A stretch of DNA of 64,000 nucleotides from Bacteroidota bacterium. GTDB taxonomy: Bacteria > Bacteroidota > Bacteroidia > Flavobacteriales > Flavobacteriaceae. The position numbers and the translations under genes are program-made. Positions 9,439 to 18,425 of the stretch are shown here, piece after piece. How positions within the stretch are numbered: position 1 is the first letter of the stretch; each line of letters starts with the position of its first letter. The notes under the pieces were generated by a model. It did not search any database and was not told where the DNA came from. It worked only from the letters and a program-made list of their open reading frames with translations. The DNA lies in the NCBI GenBank assembly GCA_023387965.1, contig JAEWHE010000041.1, forward strand, positions 62,001 to 126,000, written 5' to 3'.

Positions 9439-9909
9439 ATGCAAAATGTTTACTTCGAAACACCTTTGGGAACGGCTCTTTTAGTGGGAGACGAATCGGG
9501 TATTGTTTCTTTTTCGGTTTTAGATGAAAAATTTCCAACTTCAATCAATATTCCGGATTATCTGGAAAAAGCCGTTTCTCAGATAGGCGAATATTTTTCG
9601 GGAAACCGCAAAAATTTTGACCTAAAATTACAACCGAACGGAACTGATTTCCAGAAAAAAGTTTGGCAACTACTGTCAGAAATTCCTTTCGGCGAAATCA
9701 TTTCATACCAACAACTCTCGAAGAAATTTGGTGACCCAAAAGCCATTCGGGCTATCGCTTCCGCCAATGGAAAAAACCCGCTTTGGATTTTAGTTCCATG
9801 CCATCGCGTGATAGGTTCTAACGGAAGTTTGGTAGGTTATGGCGGCGGAATTTGGCGTAAAAAATATTTGCTTGAACTCGAAAATCCTAACCAACAAAAA
9901 TTATTTTAA
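9439..9909 (+). CDS. ogt: Methylated-DNA--[protein]-cysteine S-methyltransferase
   Basis: A 156-residue single-turnover DNA repair protein that transfers methyl groups from O6-methylguanine to its own cysteine. The active-site motif is PCHRV with nucleophile Cys121. The HTH DNA-binding segment (FGEIISYQQLSKKFGDPKAI) and the conserved IASANGKNP come just before it. It has the usual Ogt length and lacks an Ada regulatory domain. Confidence 0.95.
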   Translation: MQNVYFETPLGTALLVGDESGIVSFSVLDEKFPTSINIPDYLEKAVSQIGEYFSGNRKNFDLKLQPNGTDFQKKVWQLLSEIPFGEIISYQQLSKKFGDPKAIRAIASANGKNPLWILVPCHRVIGSNGSLVGYGGGIWRKKYLLELENPNQQKLF

Positions 9910-9932
9910 ACCTAAAAAAACCTCAAAATCTT

Positions 9933-11087
9933 ATGCGCTTTTTATTAAAATTTATTCTTTGGATTCTCACCATTTTCCTCTTGCTTATCGTGGCGTTGTA
10001 TGTTTTTGACGTGGATTATCTCATTAAAGGTGTGAGAATCACGTATCTCAACGGCGAAAAAACGGCTTATTTAAGTGATTACACTGAATTTGACAACCGA
10101 AAGATTGAAAAAGGCGTTGCGCAACCTTGGAAAATTTCGGAACAATATAATTCCGTTGAAGCCACGGATTCATTGACGGAAGTGCATAAAAAGTTTGGAA
10201 CGGTTGCTTTTATGATTATCAAAAATGACAGCATTTGGCACGAAAGTTATTTTGATGGTTATGCCAAAGATTCTAAATCTAATTCGTTTTCTATGGCAAA
10301 AAGTATTGTAACTTCTGCTTTGGGAAAAGCCATTATGGACGGAAAAATTAAGAGTTTGGATCAAAAAGTAACTGATTTTTTCCCAGAATATCAAGGCGAA
10401 TTTGGAAATCAAGTAACCGTTGGTGATTTGGCGTCAATGTCTTCCGGATTAGATTGGGACGAGAGTTATTACAGTCCGTTTTCCATCACTACCAGAGCTT
10501 ATTTTGACGAAGATTTAACTGATGTGATGCTCAATTTAAAGTTTGTTTCGCAACCGGGAAAAGAATTTCATTACGTGAGCGGAAATACGCAACTTTTGGC
10601 AATGATTTTAGAAAAAGCAACCGGGCAAAAACTTTCTGATTATGTTTCGGAAAATTTTTGGAAACCAATTGGTGCCGAAAATGAAGCCTTATGGCAATTA
10701 GACAATCAAGATGGAATTGAAAAAGCGTATTGTTGTGTGGCGGCAAGTGCTCGAGATTTTGCGCGTTTCGGAAAATTGTATTTGCAAAATGGAGTTTGGA
10801 ACGGCAAGCAAATTCTTGATTCAGCATTTATCAAAAAATCGACTACACCACGATTTGAAGATTCACCAATGTACGGTTATGGTTGGTGGTTGAGCGATCA
10901 TTTGGGCAAAAATATTTTTTACATGCAAGGACATTTGGGGCAATACGTGATCGTGATTCCTGAAGATAATTTGATCATCGTTCGGTTAGGGCATAACCGT
11001 GATGAAAGAGCCGATGGTAAAATGCACCGCCAGGATTTTTTCACTTACATTGACCAAACTTATAAAATGCTCGAAACCAAGAAATAA
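9933..11087 (+). CDS. Serine hydrolase, beta-lactamase/class C-like family
   Basis: A 384-residue protein with an N-terminal membrane anchor (about residues 5-25). The catalytic domain has the SxxK motif at Ser120-Met-Ala-Lys123, a Tyr motif in HYVSGNTQLL, and a late Gly-His-Leu-Gly turn in YMQGHLGQY. The family covers penicillin-binding-protein-like esterases and peptidases. Nothing specific points to antibiotic hydrolysis. It lies 23 bases after ogt and may be cotranscribed with it. Confidence 0.88.
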   Translation: MRFLLKFILWILTIFLLLIVALYVFDVDYLIKGVRITYLNGEKTAYLSDYTEFDNRKIEKGVAQPWKISEQYNSVEATDSLTEVHKKFGTVAFMIIKNDSIWHESYFDGYAKDSKSNSFSMAKSIVTSALGKAIMDGKIKSLDQKVTDFFPEYQGEFGNQVTVGDLASMSSGLDWDESYYSPFSITTRAYFDEDLTDVMLNLKFVSQPGKEFHYVSGNTQLLAMILEKATGQKLSDYVSENFWKPIGAENEALWQLDNQDGIEKAYCCVAASARDFARFGKLYLQNGVWNGKQILDSAFIKKSTTPRFEDSPMYGYGWWLSDHLGKNIFYMQGHLGQYVIVIPEDNLIIVRLGHNRDERADGKMHRQDFFTYIDQTYKMLETKK

Positions 11088-11096
11088 ATTTTAATA

Positions 11097-11213
11097 ATGG
11101 ACAAAAAACAGCAAAATAAAAATTTACTAATAGCGGTAATCATCGGAATTTTTATCGGATTTTTATCATTTAAATTGGTTTTTGAAGTGATTTGGCCCAA
11201 ATTCTTCCATTAA
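11097..11213 (+). CDS. Predicted 38-residue single-pass membrane peptide
   Basis: An ATG at 11097 opens a 38-codon frame that begins MDKKQQNKN. One hydrophobic helix follows (LLIAVIIGIFIGFLSFKLVF), then a short tail EVIWPKFFH. Lys/Gln-rich charges before the helix suggest its N terminus is cytoplasmic. It starts 9 bases after the serine hydrolase stop and ends 34 bases before the exonuclease gene, so it fills the gap between two co-oriented genes. No function can be assigned. Conservation in relatives would settle whether it is real. Confidence 0.5.
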   Translation: MDKKQQNKNLLIAVIIGIFIGFLSFKLVFEVIWPKFFH

Positions 11214-11247
11214 AAAAGTTACGTAGTAAAATTTAAACGCCTTTATC

Positions 11248-11961
11248 ATGATTGAAAAAATTAAACTCGAAAACATCTTGTTTTTGGATATCGAAACCGT
11301 TCCGGAAGCTGCAATTTTTAATGATTTAGACCAAGATAAGCAGGAACTTTTCAGCCTGAAAACCCAATACCAACGCAAAGAATTGTTTACCGCCGAAGAA
11401 TTTTATGACCGTGCGGGAATCTGGGCAGAATTTGGAAAAATAATCTGCATTTCCGTCGGATATTTCACGTTTAAGAGTGATATCCGGCATTTTCGTGTGA
11501 CTACTTTTTTTGGTGAGGAAGCGAAAATTTTGCGTGATTTTTCGAATTTGCTTAACAACCATTTTTCGCAACCCCAACACGTTTTATGTGGTCATAATGC
11601 CAAAGAATTTGACTTTCCGTTCATCGCCAGAAGAATGGTCGTTCATCAAATTGCCATTCCTTCAAAATTAAATTTATTTGGTAAAAAACCTTGGGAAGTG
11701 CCGCATCTCGATACGATGGAATTGTGGAAATTTGGCGATTTTAAACATTATACTTCGCTTAAATTATTAACGAATGTTTTAGGAATTCCGTCACCAAAAG
11801 ATGATATTTCAGGAAACGAAGTGGCAAAAGTTTTTTATGAGGAAAAGAACCTCGACAGAATTATTACTTATTGCGAAAAAGATGTTGTAGCGGTTGCCCA
11901 AATTTTACTCCGAATGAGGCGAGAAGACCTCTTGATTGAAGAAGAAATTGTGTACATATAA
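11248..11961 (+). CDS. PolB-like 3'-5' exonuclease
   Basis: A 237-residue DEDD-type ribonuclease H-like exonuclease. Motif I is FLDIETVPEA with catalytic Asp/Glu, motif II lies in CGHNAKEFDFPFIARR, and motif III is YCEKDVVAVAQILLRM. This matches the stand-alone exonuclease family related to the DNA polymerase B proofreading domain, common in Bacteroidota. Its substrate in the cell is not established. A strong terminator follows. Confidence 0.9.
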   Translation: MIEKIKLENILFLDIETVPEAAIFNDLDQDKQELFSLKTQYQRKELFTAEEFYDRAGIWAEFGKIICISVGYFTFKSDIRHFRVTTFFGEEAKILRDFSNLLNNHFSQPQHVLCGHNAKEFDFPFIARRMVVHQIAIPSKLNLFGKKPWEVPHLDTMELWKFGDFKHYTSLKLLTNVLGIPSPKDDISGNEVAKVFYEEKNLDRIITYCEKDVVAVAQILLRMRREDLLIEEEIVYI

Positions 11962-11966
11962 AAAGC

Positions 11967-11997
11967 AAAAGCCCCGAAATTCGGGGCTTTTTTTTTC
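11967..11997 (+). terminator. Bidirectional terminator between the exonuclease and subtilase genes
   Basis: AAAAGCCCCGA and TCGGGGCTTTT form an 11-bp stem followed by a run of T. On the other strand it also ends in a T-rich stretch, so it can serve the converging minus-strand subtilase gene as well. Confidence 0.9.
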
Positions 11998-12048
11998 TTC
12001 TGGTATTGCTTTGACTTCTGTAATCTTCATCAAATCAATGAAAATTAT

Positions 12049-14988
12049 TTATTTTTTAACGACTAATTTTTTAGAAGATTTATTGGTTTTATTTTGAATT
12101 TCAACCAAATATACACCATCAGCAAAACCGTTCACGCTAATATTTTGATTGGAAAAAACATTAGTTTTAGTGAAAATTTTTCTTCCACTTAAATCATAAA
12201 CCGTTACTGTAACCGGATCATTCGTTGGCAACGAAACGGCAAAGCTATCGTTAGCAGGATTTGGATACAATTGAAAATCAGCATTTTCAAACGTATCAGT
12301 TTTTAAAGTATTAACCGAAATTCCGCAAATATTTAAACTAAAACTGTCAATAGAACCGCCATCGCCATTATATTGATCGAAAACGTACAAGGTCCAGATT
12401 CCATCAGCAATTTGATTGTTCAAAGAATTGAAAGAATCAATTGGAGCAAAATGTCCCGAAATTCCAGGATTTCCTTGATTACAAGTTAACGCTGTTCCAG
12501 CATCGCTAAATGTTGCCGAAATGTCATCTTGAGAACCGCACGGATTTTCAACCAATCGGAATAATGGAAAATCTAATTCTTCCGGACCTTCAAGATACAC
12601 AATAATATCTTCGAGATAAGTATGCGAAATATTAATGTTTGTAGCAATTGAACCTATGGTAATTCCGCCTGAAACCGTTACAGGAACACTCGCCAAACTT
12701 CCCGCGCTTGTGGTAATGGTACTGTTAGAAAAGTCACTTCCGTAAAAAATATTATTACAATCTAAAACGCCTGTTGCGAAACTATGAACTGCAACATTAC
12801 TAGCAGTTCCGCAACGATTGGTTCCAATTACCCTCCAGAAATATTTTGTATTTTGTTCCAAATTAGCTCTCAAAGCCGTATCAGTTGTAGAAATTGAACC
12901 GACGATATTTGAAAAATTTGCATCTGTGGCAATTTGTACCAAATAACTTTCGGCATTGGCATCTGCAACCCAATTTAACGTTGTAGATGGCGTCACCATG
13001 TTGTCATTTTCTAACGGATAAATTGGCGTCGACGGTGAAAAATTGGCATTAAAAATTCTTACAGAAGCATACTGAATTTCTTCGTCTAAACCTCTAACAC
13101 CTTTTAATCCAATGTTATAAGTTCCCGGAGCCACATTTTGTAAATTTCCTAAAGTAATGGTCACATCTTGAGACGAAGTTGCTTGGTTCACGCTTAAAAC
13201 TGCTGAACTTCCCGCTGGAGCTCCAACAACAGAAAAATTAGTGTTTTGCAAAGCATTTGTAGCGCCATGATTGTATCGTAAAACTGTGGTTTGGTCTGAA
13301 CACAAAATTTGTGGTTGTGACAAACTCGTCAATCTAAAATCCGATTGAACTCCGGTGGCAACGAGTGAAAAATCCTGACTTGCAGTTTGCAAAGTACCTT
13401 TATGCGTAACTGTAATTGTATAAACTCCAGCAGCCGAAGGAATCGAAACGCGCTCAAAATTATCGACGTGATTGTCACCATCATTATCTCCGAAAACGTA
13501 GAAATTTTCAAGTTTCATTCTCCAAGGAAAATAAGTTTGCCCGTCTTTAGTCACTCTAATATCTAAATCATGAACCAAAGCAGGAGTGGAGCTGTTGAGT
13601 TCATTATTAATATTTCCAGGCAAATCTGTCCAAGAAATCGAAATTTCCAAAGGATTAATTCCGTCAGCTACAACAGTTTTTGTAAATGTTTGCCCTTGCG
13701 AAAGATTTTCCTCAGAAATCCAGCTTGAATAACCGTGGTTAGTAATCGTTTCCGCTGCTTTTTTAGCGTTCAAAAGTCCCCAACCGAAAACAGGATCAGG
13801 TCCTAATTGTCCGGCATCATCTGCTGTATGACAAGCCAATCCTTTCAACGTGGCAGCTTTCATGAAATGAAAATTCAAGTTGTTATAATGTTGCTGAAGC
13901 AAAAGTAAAGTTCCTGTAACATTTGGTGCTGACATAGATGTTCCTGATAAACTTCCGTAAGCAGAATTGCTGGTTTCCAAAGTAGAATAAACCGAAGTCC
14001 CATTCCCAGTAATATCTGGTTTTAGTCGTAAATCATCCGCAGGACCTTGACTACTTCCTGCATTAATGTTCACGTTAATTAAGTTTCCGTTTGACGCTAT
14101 CGTAGCATCCATGGCATTTGCAACAACTAAATTATTTTTAGAAACTTTATTTCCCGTCAATTTATCATAACCCCAAGCAATAGGGTCAGCATTATTGTCC
14201 GAACCATTATTTCCGGCAGAAGCTACCATTAAATAATACGGTGCATTGTAAAGCAATTCATCCCAATCTCTGGATTGTTGCACGTAAGTTCCAATGTAAG
14301 AAGGATCAATAGAATTCCCGAAATCATTGACAATTGGCGTTCCATAAGAATGGTTAGAAACCAACATTCCGTTTAAAGTTTCTGACGTCGCTTCCGCTAA
14401 ATCATTGCTCCAGTTAAAAGTTCTCACATTAGCCTGTGGCGCCATTCCTTTGGCATTAGCCACAACACCCGAAGCCGCAATTGTTCCCGTAACGTGCGTG
14501 GCGTGAAAATTATTTCCGGTTGGTCCAGCCGTAGCATCTTCTACAGTAATTCTTCCGCCAAATTCCTGATGTGAAGCACGTGCTTTTCCACCGTCCCAAA
14601 CGCGAGCGGTCATGTTTTGTCCGTCCAAATTCAATCCTAATGCACCACCTGAATTTAAAAAATTCGTTCTCGTAGATCTTGCAGCACCAGCATTGTCAAC
14701 AGAAAAATAAATAGGATTTCCGCTTGGCGTTACATCCATCAGTTCGTCAACAGAGCCATCGGCTTTTTTAATAAATTCTGGCCAACCCTTTACAGCGGCC
14801 ATTTGTAGCGCTTTTTCTTTTTGAGCAGTTTGTTGTTTTAAAAATTTCTTCTGAAGTTCGGTAAGTTTTGCCACATCGTAAGTGCTTACAATTTGCTGAA
14901 CTTCTTTTGCATTTTGAGCCGAAGCATTTGCAGATAAAAATAGTGCGGTTAAGAAAACACTACCCATCGCAAAAGTAAATTTTGTCAT
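12049..14988 (-). CDS. S8 family subtilisin-like serine peptidase with P-domain and T9SS type A sorting domain
   Basis: A 979-residue secreted protease. Order: signal peptide (ends ANASAQ), propeptide (about 26-100), and S8 catalytic domain with triad Asp132 (RVWDGGKA), His162 (FHATHVTGT) and Ser351 (GTSMSAP). Beta-sandwich and fibronectin-like regions follow, then a proprotein-convertase P-domain (about 740-890, ending SIDSFSLNICG). The end is a type A sorting domain (YPNPANDSFAV, YDLSGRKI, DGVYLVEI, KKLVVKK). It is expected to be exported by Sec and then T9SS and to degrade external protein. The ATG at 14988 was preferred over an in-frame TTG 24 bases upstream, because that TTG overlaps a -7 promoter match (15010-15017). 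Confidence 0.94.
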   Translation of the reverse strand: MTKFTFAMGSVFLTALFLSANASAQNAKEVQQIVSTYDVAKLTELQKKFLKQQTAQKEKALQMAAVKGWPEFIKKADGSVDELMDVTPSGNPIYFSVDNAGAARSTRTNFLNSGGALGLNLDGQNMTARVWDGGKARASHQEFGGRITVEDATAGPTGNNFHATHVTGTIAASGVVANAKGMAPQANVRTFNWSNDLAEATSETLNGMLVSNHSYGTPIVNDFGNSIDPSYIGTYVQQSRDWDELLYNAPYYLMVASAGNNGSDNNADPIAWGYDKLTGNKVSKNNLVVANAMDATIASNGNLINVNINAGSSQGPADDLRLKPDITGNGTSVYSTLETSNSAYGSLSGTSMSAPNVTGTLLLLQQHYNNLNFHFMKAATLKGLACHTADDAGQLGPDPVFGWGLLNAKKAAETITNHGYSSWISEENLSQGQTFTKTVVADGINPLEISISWTDLPGNINNELNSSTPALVHDLDIRVTKDGQTYFPWRMKLENFYVFGDNDGDNHVDNFERVSIPSAAGVYTITVTHKGTLQTASQDFSLVATGVQSDFRLTSLSQPQILCSDQTTVLRYNHGATNALQNTNFSVVGAPAGSSAVLSVNQATSSQDVTITLGNLQNVAPGTYNIGLKGVRGLDEEIQYASVRIFNANFSPSTPIYPLENDNMVTPSTTLNWVADANAESYLVQIATDANFSNIVGSISTTDTALRANLEQNTKYFWRVIGTNRCGTASNVAVHSFATGVLDCNNIFYGSDFSNSTITTSAGSLASVPVTVSGGITIGSIATNINISHTYLEDIIVYLEGPEELDFPLFRLVENPCGSQDDISATFSDAGTALTCNQGNPGISGHFAPIDSFNSLNNQIADGIWTLYVFDQYNGDGGSIDSFSLNICGISVNTLKTDTFENADFQLYPNPANDSFAVSLPTNDPVTVTVYDLSGRKIFTKTNVFSNQNISVNGFADGVYLVEIQNKTNKSSKKLVVKK

Positions 14989-15009
14989 TGTTGGGGAATT
15001 AAAAGTTGC

Positions 15010-15017
15010 CAAATATA
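15010..15017 (-). promoter_or_regulatory. Probable -7 promoter element of the subtilase gene
   Basis: On the minus strand TATATTTG matches TAnnTTTG exactly, 22 bases upstream of the chosen ATG. No good TTG is found at the -33 spacing, so only the -7 box is supported. Confidence 0.45.
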
Positions 15018-15132
15018 ATCAAAACATTAGAAAAAAGACTTGATTGATTGGTATTTACGAGAAATTTCGAAAAAAGTTTTATTGCCAAACAAAATCATTT
15101 CCGTTTTCAATGAGTTTCCTTACATTTAGCAC

Positions 15133-16818
15133 ATGCAAAACTCACTTTTACAAGTCAACCAACTCGAAATTTCTTTTAAAAGAGACGAAAAATTATTGCC
15201 TGTCATTCACAAAATAAGTTACCAGCTTCATGCCGGCGAAATTTTAGGAATCGTGGGCGAATCAGGCTCGGGGAAATCCGTTTCGTCGTTGGCTGTAATG
15301 GGTTTGCTTCCGCAAAATATTTCCAAGATAACGAATGGCGAGATTTTTTTTGAAGGACAAAATATAATTTCGCTTACGCAAAAACAACTCAGGAAAATTC
15401 GAGGAAGCGAGATTTCCATGATTTTTCAAGAGCCAATGTCCTCGCTCAATCCGTCGCTAAAATGTGGGTTTCAGGTAGCCGAAATTTTGCAACAACACAC
15501 CACACTTTCAAGAAAGGAAATTAAAAACGAAGTTTTGTCTCTGTTCGAAAAAGTGAAATTGCCCAACCCCGAAAAAATTTTCGACCGTTATCCACACGAA
15601 ATTTCCGGCGGACAAAAACAACGCGTGATGATTGCAATGGCAATTGCCTGCAAACCAAAAATTCTCATTGCAGACGAACCAACCACAGCTTTAGATGTTA
15701 CCGTGCAAAAAGAAATTATCTCTTTGCTCAAAGAAATCCAGCAGGAAACGGGAATGAGCATTATTTTTATTTCACATGATTTAGCGTTAGTGTCGGAAAT
15801 TGCCAATCGCGTTTTGGTGATGTACAAAGGCGAAATAGTAGAACAAGGCAATGTGGAAAAAGTTTTTCATCAACCTAAACACAACTATACCAAAGCTTTG
15901 ATTAATTCCCGACCGAATTTAAATGAGCGTCTTAAAAGGTTGCCAACCATAAAAGATTTTCTGGAAAATACGGTTAGCGACGAAATTATTTCTAAAACCG
16001 AAAGACAACAAAATCAAGAAAAATTATACAGTCAAGCGCCAATTTTGGAGGTGAAAAATGTGGAGAAAGAATATTTTTCAAACGCAGGCTTACTTGGAAA
16101 AAAAGTAGGTTTCAAAGCGGTTGACGATGTGAGTTTTAAAATTTATGAAGGCGAAACCTTAGGTTTGGTTGGTGAATCGGGTTGCGGAAAATCGACTTTG
16201 GGAAATACGATTTTGCAGTTGGACAAGGCTACAGCCGGACAAATTTTTTACAAAGGCCTTGATATTACCAAACTTTCCAAAAGTGAAATCAGGAATTTGC
16301 GGAAAGAAATCCAGATTATTTTCCAGGATCCGTATTCGTCGTTGAACCCCAGAATTCCTGTGGGAAAAGCGATTATGGAACCTATGAAAGTTCACGGTTT
16401 GTATAAAAATGATGCGGAACGAAAGGCAAAAACCATTGAAATTTTAGAACGTGTGGGTTTGGGCGAAGCATTTTTTAACCGTTATCCACACGAATTTTCC
16501 GGAGGACAAAGACAACGAATTGGGATTGCTCGAACAATTGCTTTGCAGCCGAAATTAATTGTTTGCGACGAATCGGTTTCGGCATTGGATATTTCGGTTC
16601 AGGCTCAGGTTTTGAATTTGCTGAACGAGCTGAAGGAAAATTTTGGATTTACCTATATTTTTATTTCGCACGATTTGGCGGTGGTAAAATATATGTCGGA
16701 CCAAGTTTTAGTGATGAACACAGGCAAGATTGAGGAAATGGCGGATGCCGACGATTTGTACGAAAATCCTCAGAAAGAATACACGAAGAAATTAATTAAC
16801 GCAATTCCGAAAGGATAA
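15133..16818 (+). CDS. Fused dipeptide/oligopeptide-type ABC transporter ATPase (two nucleotide-binding domains)
   Basis: 561 residues with two complete ABC ATPase domains in tandem. The first has Walker A GESGSGKS, signature SGGQKQR and Walker B ILIADEPTT. The second has Walker A GESGCGKS, signature SGGQRQR and Walker B LIVCDESVS. Each is followed by the C-terminal extension typical of Dpp/Opp ATPases (HNYTKALI, KEYTKKLI). The layout corresponds to a DppD-DppF fusion, as in GsiA. No permease or substrate-binding gene lies in the window, so the membrane partners must be encoded elsewhere. The substrate is inferred only from the family. Confidence 0.94.
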   Translation: MQNSLLQVNQLEISFKRDEKLLPVIHKISYQLHAGEILGIVGESGSGKSVSSLAVMGLLPQNISKITNGEIFFEGQNIISLTQKQLRKIRGSEISMIFQEPMSSLNPSLKCGFQVAEILQQHTTLSRKEIKNEVLSLFEKVKLPNPEKIFDRYPHEISGGQKQRVMIAMAIACKPKILIADEPTTALDVTVQKEIISLLKEIQQETGMSIIFISHDLALVSEIANRVLVMYKGEIVEQGNVEKVFHQPKHNYTKALINSRPNLNERLKRLPTIKDFLENTVSDEIISKTERQQNQEKLYSQAPILEVKNVEKEYFSNAGLLGKKVGFKAVDDVSFKIYEGETLGLVGESGCGKSTLGNTILQLDKATAGQIFYKGLDITKLSKSEIRNLRKEIQIIFQDPYSSLNPRIPVGKAIMEPMKVHGLYKNDAERKAKTIEILERVGLGEAFFNRYPHEFSGGQRQRIGIARTIALQPKLIVCDESVSALDISVQAQVLNLLNELKENFGFTYIFISHDLAVVKYMSDQVLVMNTGKIEEMADADDLYENPQKEYTKKLINAIPKG

Positions 16819-16823
16819 AAAAT

Positions 16824-17216
16824 ATGCAGTTTACCCATACATTTTCTGAATTTTATAAAAAATTCAAAACGAGTCTTTCCGATGGCACTCTCGCCAAAAT
16901 GACTTTTGCAAAAACAATTGGAAAAGCTGAATTACAGAATATTTTTATTCGGCCGATTTTGGACGGAAGCGAATTGAAACTGGAACTGAAGTTCAGGTTT
17001 CAAAAGGAAGAATTGTTTGAAATCCACAGCATTGACAGTGCTTTCGATCGTTTGCTTCCGTTTATCAACAATCCTTTTTTGTCCGTTATTTTGTTCACGA
17101 CAGAATTTGATTTGACATATAAATTGAATAAAAAAAGAATGGTTAGCGTAAATGATCAGCCGCCAACTTTTGCACACGCGAATGAAGTGCTACTGGAATA
17201 CTTGAGTAAATTATAG
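16824..17216 (+). CDS. Hypothetical protein, unrecognised
   Basis: A 130-residue soluble protein with no signal peptide or membrane helix. It starts 5 bases after the ABC ATPase stop, so it is very likely translated from the same message. It is mixed alpha/beta in appearance, with a charged N-terminal helix and a paired-strand region (ELKLELKFRFQKEELFEIHS). It ends in a helix that includes FAHANEVLLEYLSKL. No motif was recognised. Its tight coupling to the ATPase gene is the only functional hint. Confidence 0.75.
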   Translation: MQFTHTFSEFYKKFKTSLSDGTLAKMTFAKTIGKAELQNIFIRPILDGSELKLELKFRFQKEELFEIHSIDSAFDRLLPFINNPFLSVILFTTEFDLTYKLNKKRMVSVNDQPPTFAHANEVLLEYLSKL

Positions 17217-17250
17217 CAGAAAATTTTCTGTTTTGCAGTTTGCCGCACAA

Positions 17251-17320
17251 GGGATTGAGGCGGTATCCTTTTTTAGCGGAGCTTGCGGAGCTGAAAAAGA
17301 TAAAGCCGAAAGCCCGACCC
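17251..17320 (+). repeat. Two-box intergenic repeat element, copy 1
   Basis: Left box GGGATTGAGGCGGTATCC, then a hairpin (TTTTTTAGC pairing with GCTGAAAAA), then right box AAAGCCGAAAGCCCGACC. The same boxes recur at 26315, 36911, 44236 and 55305. It lies between two convergent genes, 34 bases after the hypothetical gene's stop. Confidence 0.75.
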
Positions 17321-17322
17321 AT

Positions 17323-17361
17323 AAAAAAAAGCATTTCCCGGAGAAGGAAATGCTTTTTTTT
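17323..17361 (-). terminator. Terminator of the CoA-transferase operon
   Basis: AAAAAAAAGCATTTCC pairs with GGAAATGCTTTTTTTT around CGGAGAA. It is symmetric, so it can act in both directions. It lies 18 bases beyond the scoB stop. Confidence 0.9.
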
Positions 17362-17378
17362 GTGGGTTGTGCCCAAAT

Positions 17379-18035
17379 TTAATTTAGGGTCATTTCGGGG
17401 ATTTCTCCTTCGATGATTAAATTTCCTTCGGTTGCTTTTTGGATGTCTTCGACGGTGACTCCTGGAGCTCTTTCGAGGAGTTTGAAGCCTTCGGGAACGA
17501 TTTCTAAAACGGCGAGTTCGGTAACTACTTTTTTCACGCAACCCACGCCAGTCAAGGGCAAGGAACATCTTTTGAGCAGTTTGGATTCGCCTGCTTTGTT
17601 GACGTGCATCATGGCTACGATAATATTTTCGGCGGATGCTACTAGGTCCATCGCGCCACCCATTCCTTTGACCATTTTTCCGGGAATTTTCCAGTTGGCG
17701 ATGTCGCCGTTTTCGGCAACTTCCATGGCTCCAAGAATGGTGAGATCGACTTTTTGGCTTCGGATCATGCCGAAACTAAAGGACGAATCGAAAAAACTGG
17801 CTCCAGGAAGTGTGGTGATTGTTTGCTTTCCGGCGTTGATGATGTCCGCGTCTTCTTCGCCTTCAAACGGAAACGGACCCATTCCGAGAACGCCGTTTTC
17901 GCTTTGGAATTCTACGGATATATCTTCGCGAACGTAGTTGGCAACCAAGGTTGGGATGCCGATTCCGAGGTTTACGTAGTACTTGTCTTTTACTTCTTGC
18001 GCGATTCTTTTAGCTATATCTTCTTTTGATAACAT
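17379..18035 (-). CDS. scoB: 3-oxoacid CoA-transferase subunit B
   Basis: 218 residues, the catalytic beta subunit of a family I CoA transferase, which moves CoA from succinyl-CoA to acetoacetate or related acids. The catalytic glutamate lies in the conserved SENGVLGMGP. Further family motifs are NLGIGIPTLVANY, GGAMDLV and KCSLPLTG-like CSLPLTGVGCV. It is the last gene of a minus-strand operon with scoA, but a four-helix-bundle gene separates the two. Substrate specificity cannot be read from sequence alone. Confidence 0.94.
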   Translation of the reverse strand: MLSKEDIAKRIAQEVKDKYYVNLGIGIPTLVANYVREDISVEFQSENGVLGMGPFPFEGEEDADIINAGKQTITTLPGASFFDSSFSFGMIRSQKVDLTILGAMEVAENGDIANWKIPGKMVKGMGGAMDLVASAENIIVAMMHVNKAGESKLLKRCSLPLTGVGCVKKVVTELAVLEIVPEGFKLLERAPGVTVEDIQKATEGNLIIEGEIPEMTLN

Positions 18036-18052
18036 AATTTTTATGATTAGTT

Positions 18053-18073
18053 AATTTGAAAATTTGAAAATTA
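18053..18073. repeat. Left AT-rich inverted arm of the four-helix-bundle cassette
   Basis: TTTGAAAAT repeats with a 9-base period. Its reverse complement, AAATTTTCAAATT, occurs twice at 18426-18454. The two arms bracket the four-helix-bundle gene, and this arm contains that gene's stop codon. Confidence 0.6.
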
Positions 18074-18421
18074 TTTCTTGCTTGATGAAATAATTTTCGA
18101 AATAATCAAAATTATTGAATGTAAATCTTTTTTCATGTCTTCTGTTGGATTTGGGTAAAATTCGGACTTTGCACATAAATCCAGCCAATATGCCAACTCA
18201 TCAGCTTCTTTCGCAGAAATTTTAAATTTATGGATAAAATCCGCTTTGCTTTCTGCATTTTGAGCCTCTCGAATGTTTGCTCCAATTGAAGTTCCGCTTC
18301 TAAAGATTTGAGAAGCCATTTCAAAACGATTTGATTGCCTGATCTGTTCAGAGAAAGAAATTATTTTCAGCGCAAAGTCAAATGTCAAATTTACAATCAG
18401 GTTGTCCTTGTCGTTTCTCAT
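18071..18421 (-). CDS. Four helix bundle protein (23S rRNA intervening-sequence/S23 family)
   Basis: 116 residues from the ATG at 18421; the longer reading from TTG at 18427 is less likely. The family patterns are present: FDFALKIISFSEQIRQ, FEMASQIFRSGTSIGANIREAQ, ESKADFIHKFKISAKEADELAYWLDL. These proteins form pentameric four-helix bundles. They are encoded in 23S rRNA intervening sequences, as accessory (Avd) proteins of retroelements, or as solitary insertions. No reverse transcriptase or rRNA is nearby. The gene lies between scoA and scoB in the same direction and is bracketed by AT-rich inverted repeats, which suggests insertion of a small cassette. Confidence 0.92.
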   Translation of the reverse strand: MRNDKDNLIVNLTFDFALKIISFSEQIRQSNRFEMASQIFRSGTSIGANIREAQNAESKADFIHKFKISAKEADELAYWLDLCAKSEFYPNPTEDMKKDLHSIILIISKIISSSKK

Positions 18422-18425
18422 CTTC

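Noticed and set aside
9933..11087. Beta-lactamase resistance gene
   Set aside because: The SxxK fold is shared by many esterases and peptidases; there is a membrane anchor and no class-specific lactamase motif.
14989..15012. Longer start (TTG at 15012) for the subtilase
   Set aside because: The TTG lies in a TATATTTG promoter box, and the ATG at 14988 gives a proper signal peptide.
17143..17568. Minus-strand open frame of 141 codons overlapping scoB
   Set aside because: It is Arg-rich, crosses a terminator and a repeat element and overlaps scoB in another frame; a shadow reading.
18071..18421. Diversity-generating retroelement (Avd-like accessory gene)
   Set aside because: The protein belongs to the same fold family, but there is no reverse transcriptase, template repeat or variable protein in the window.
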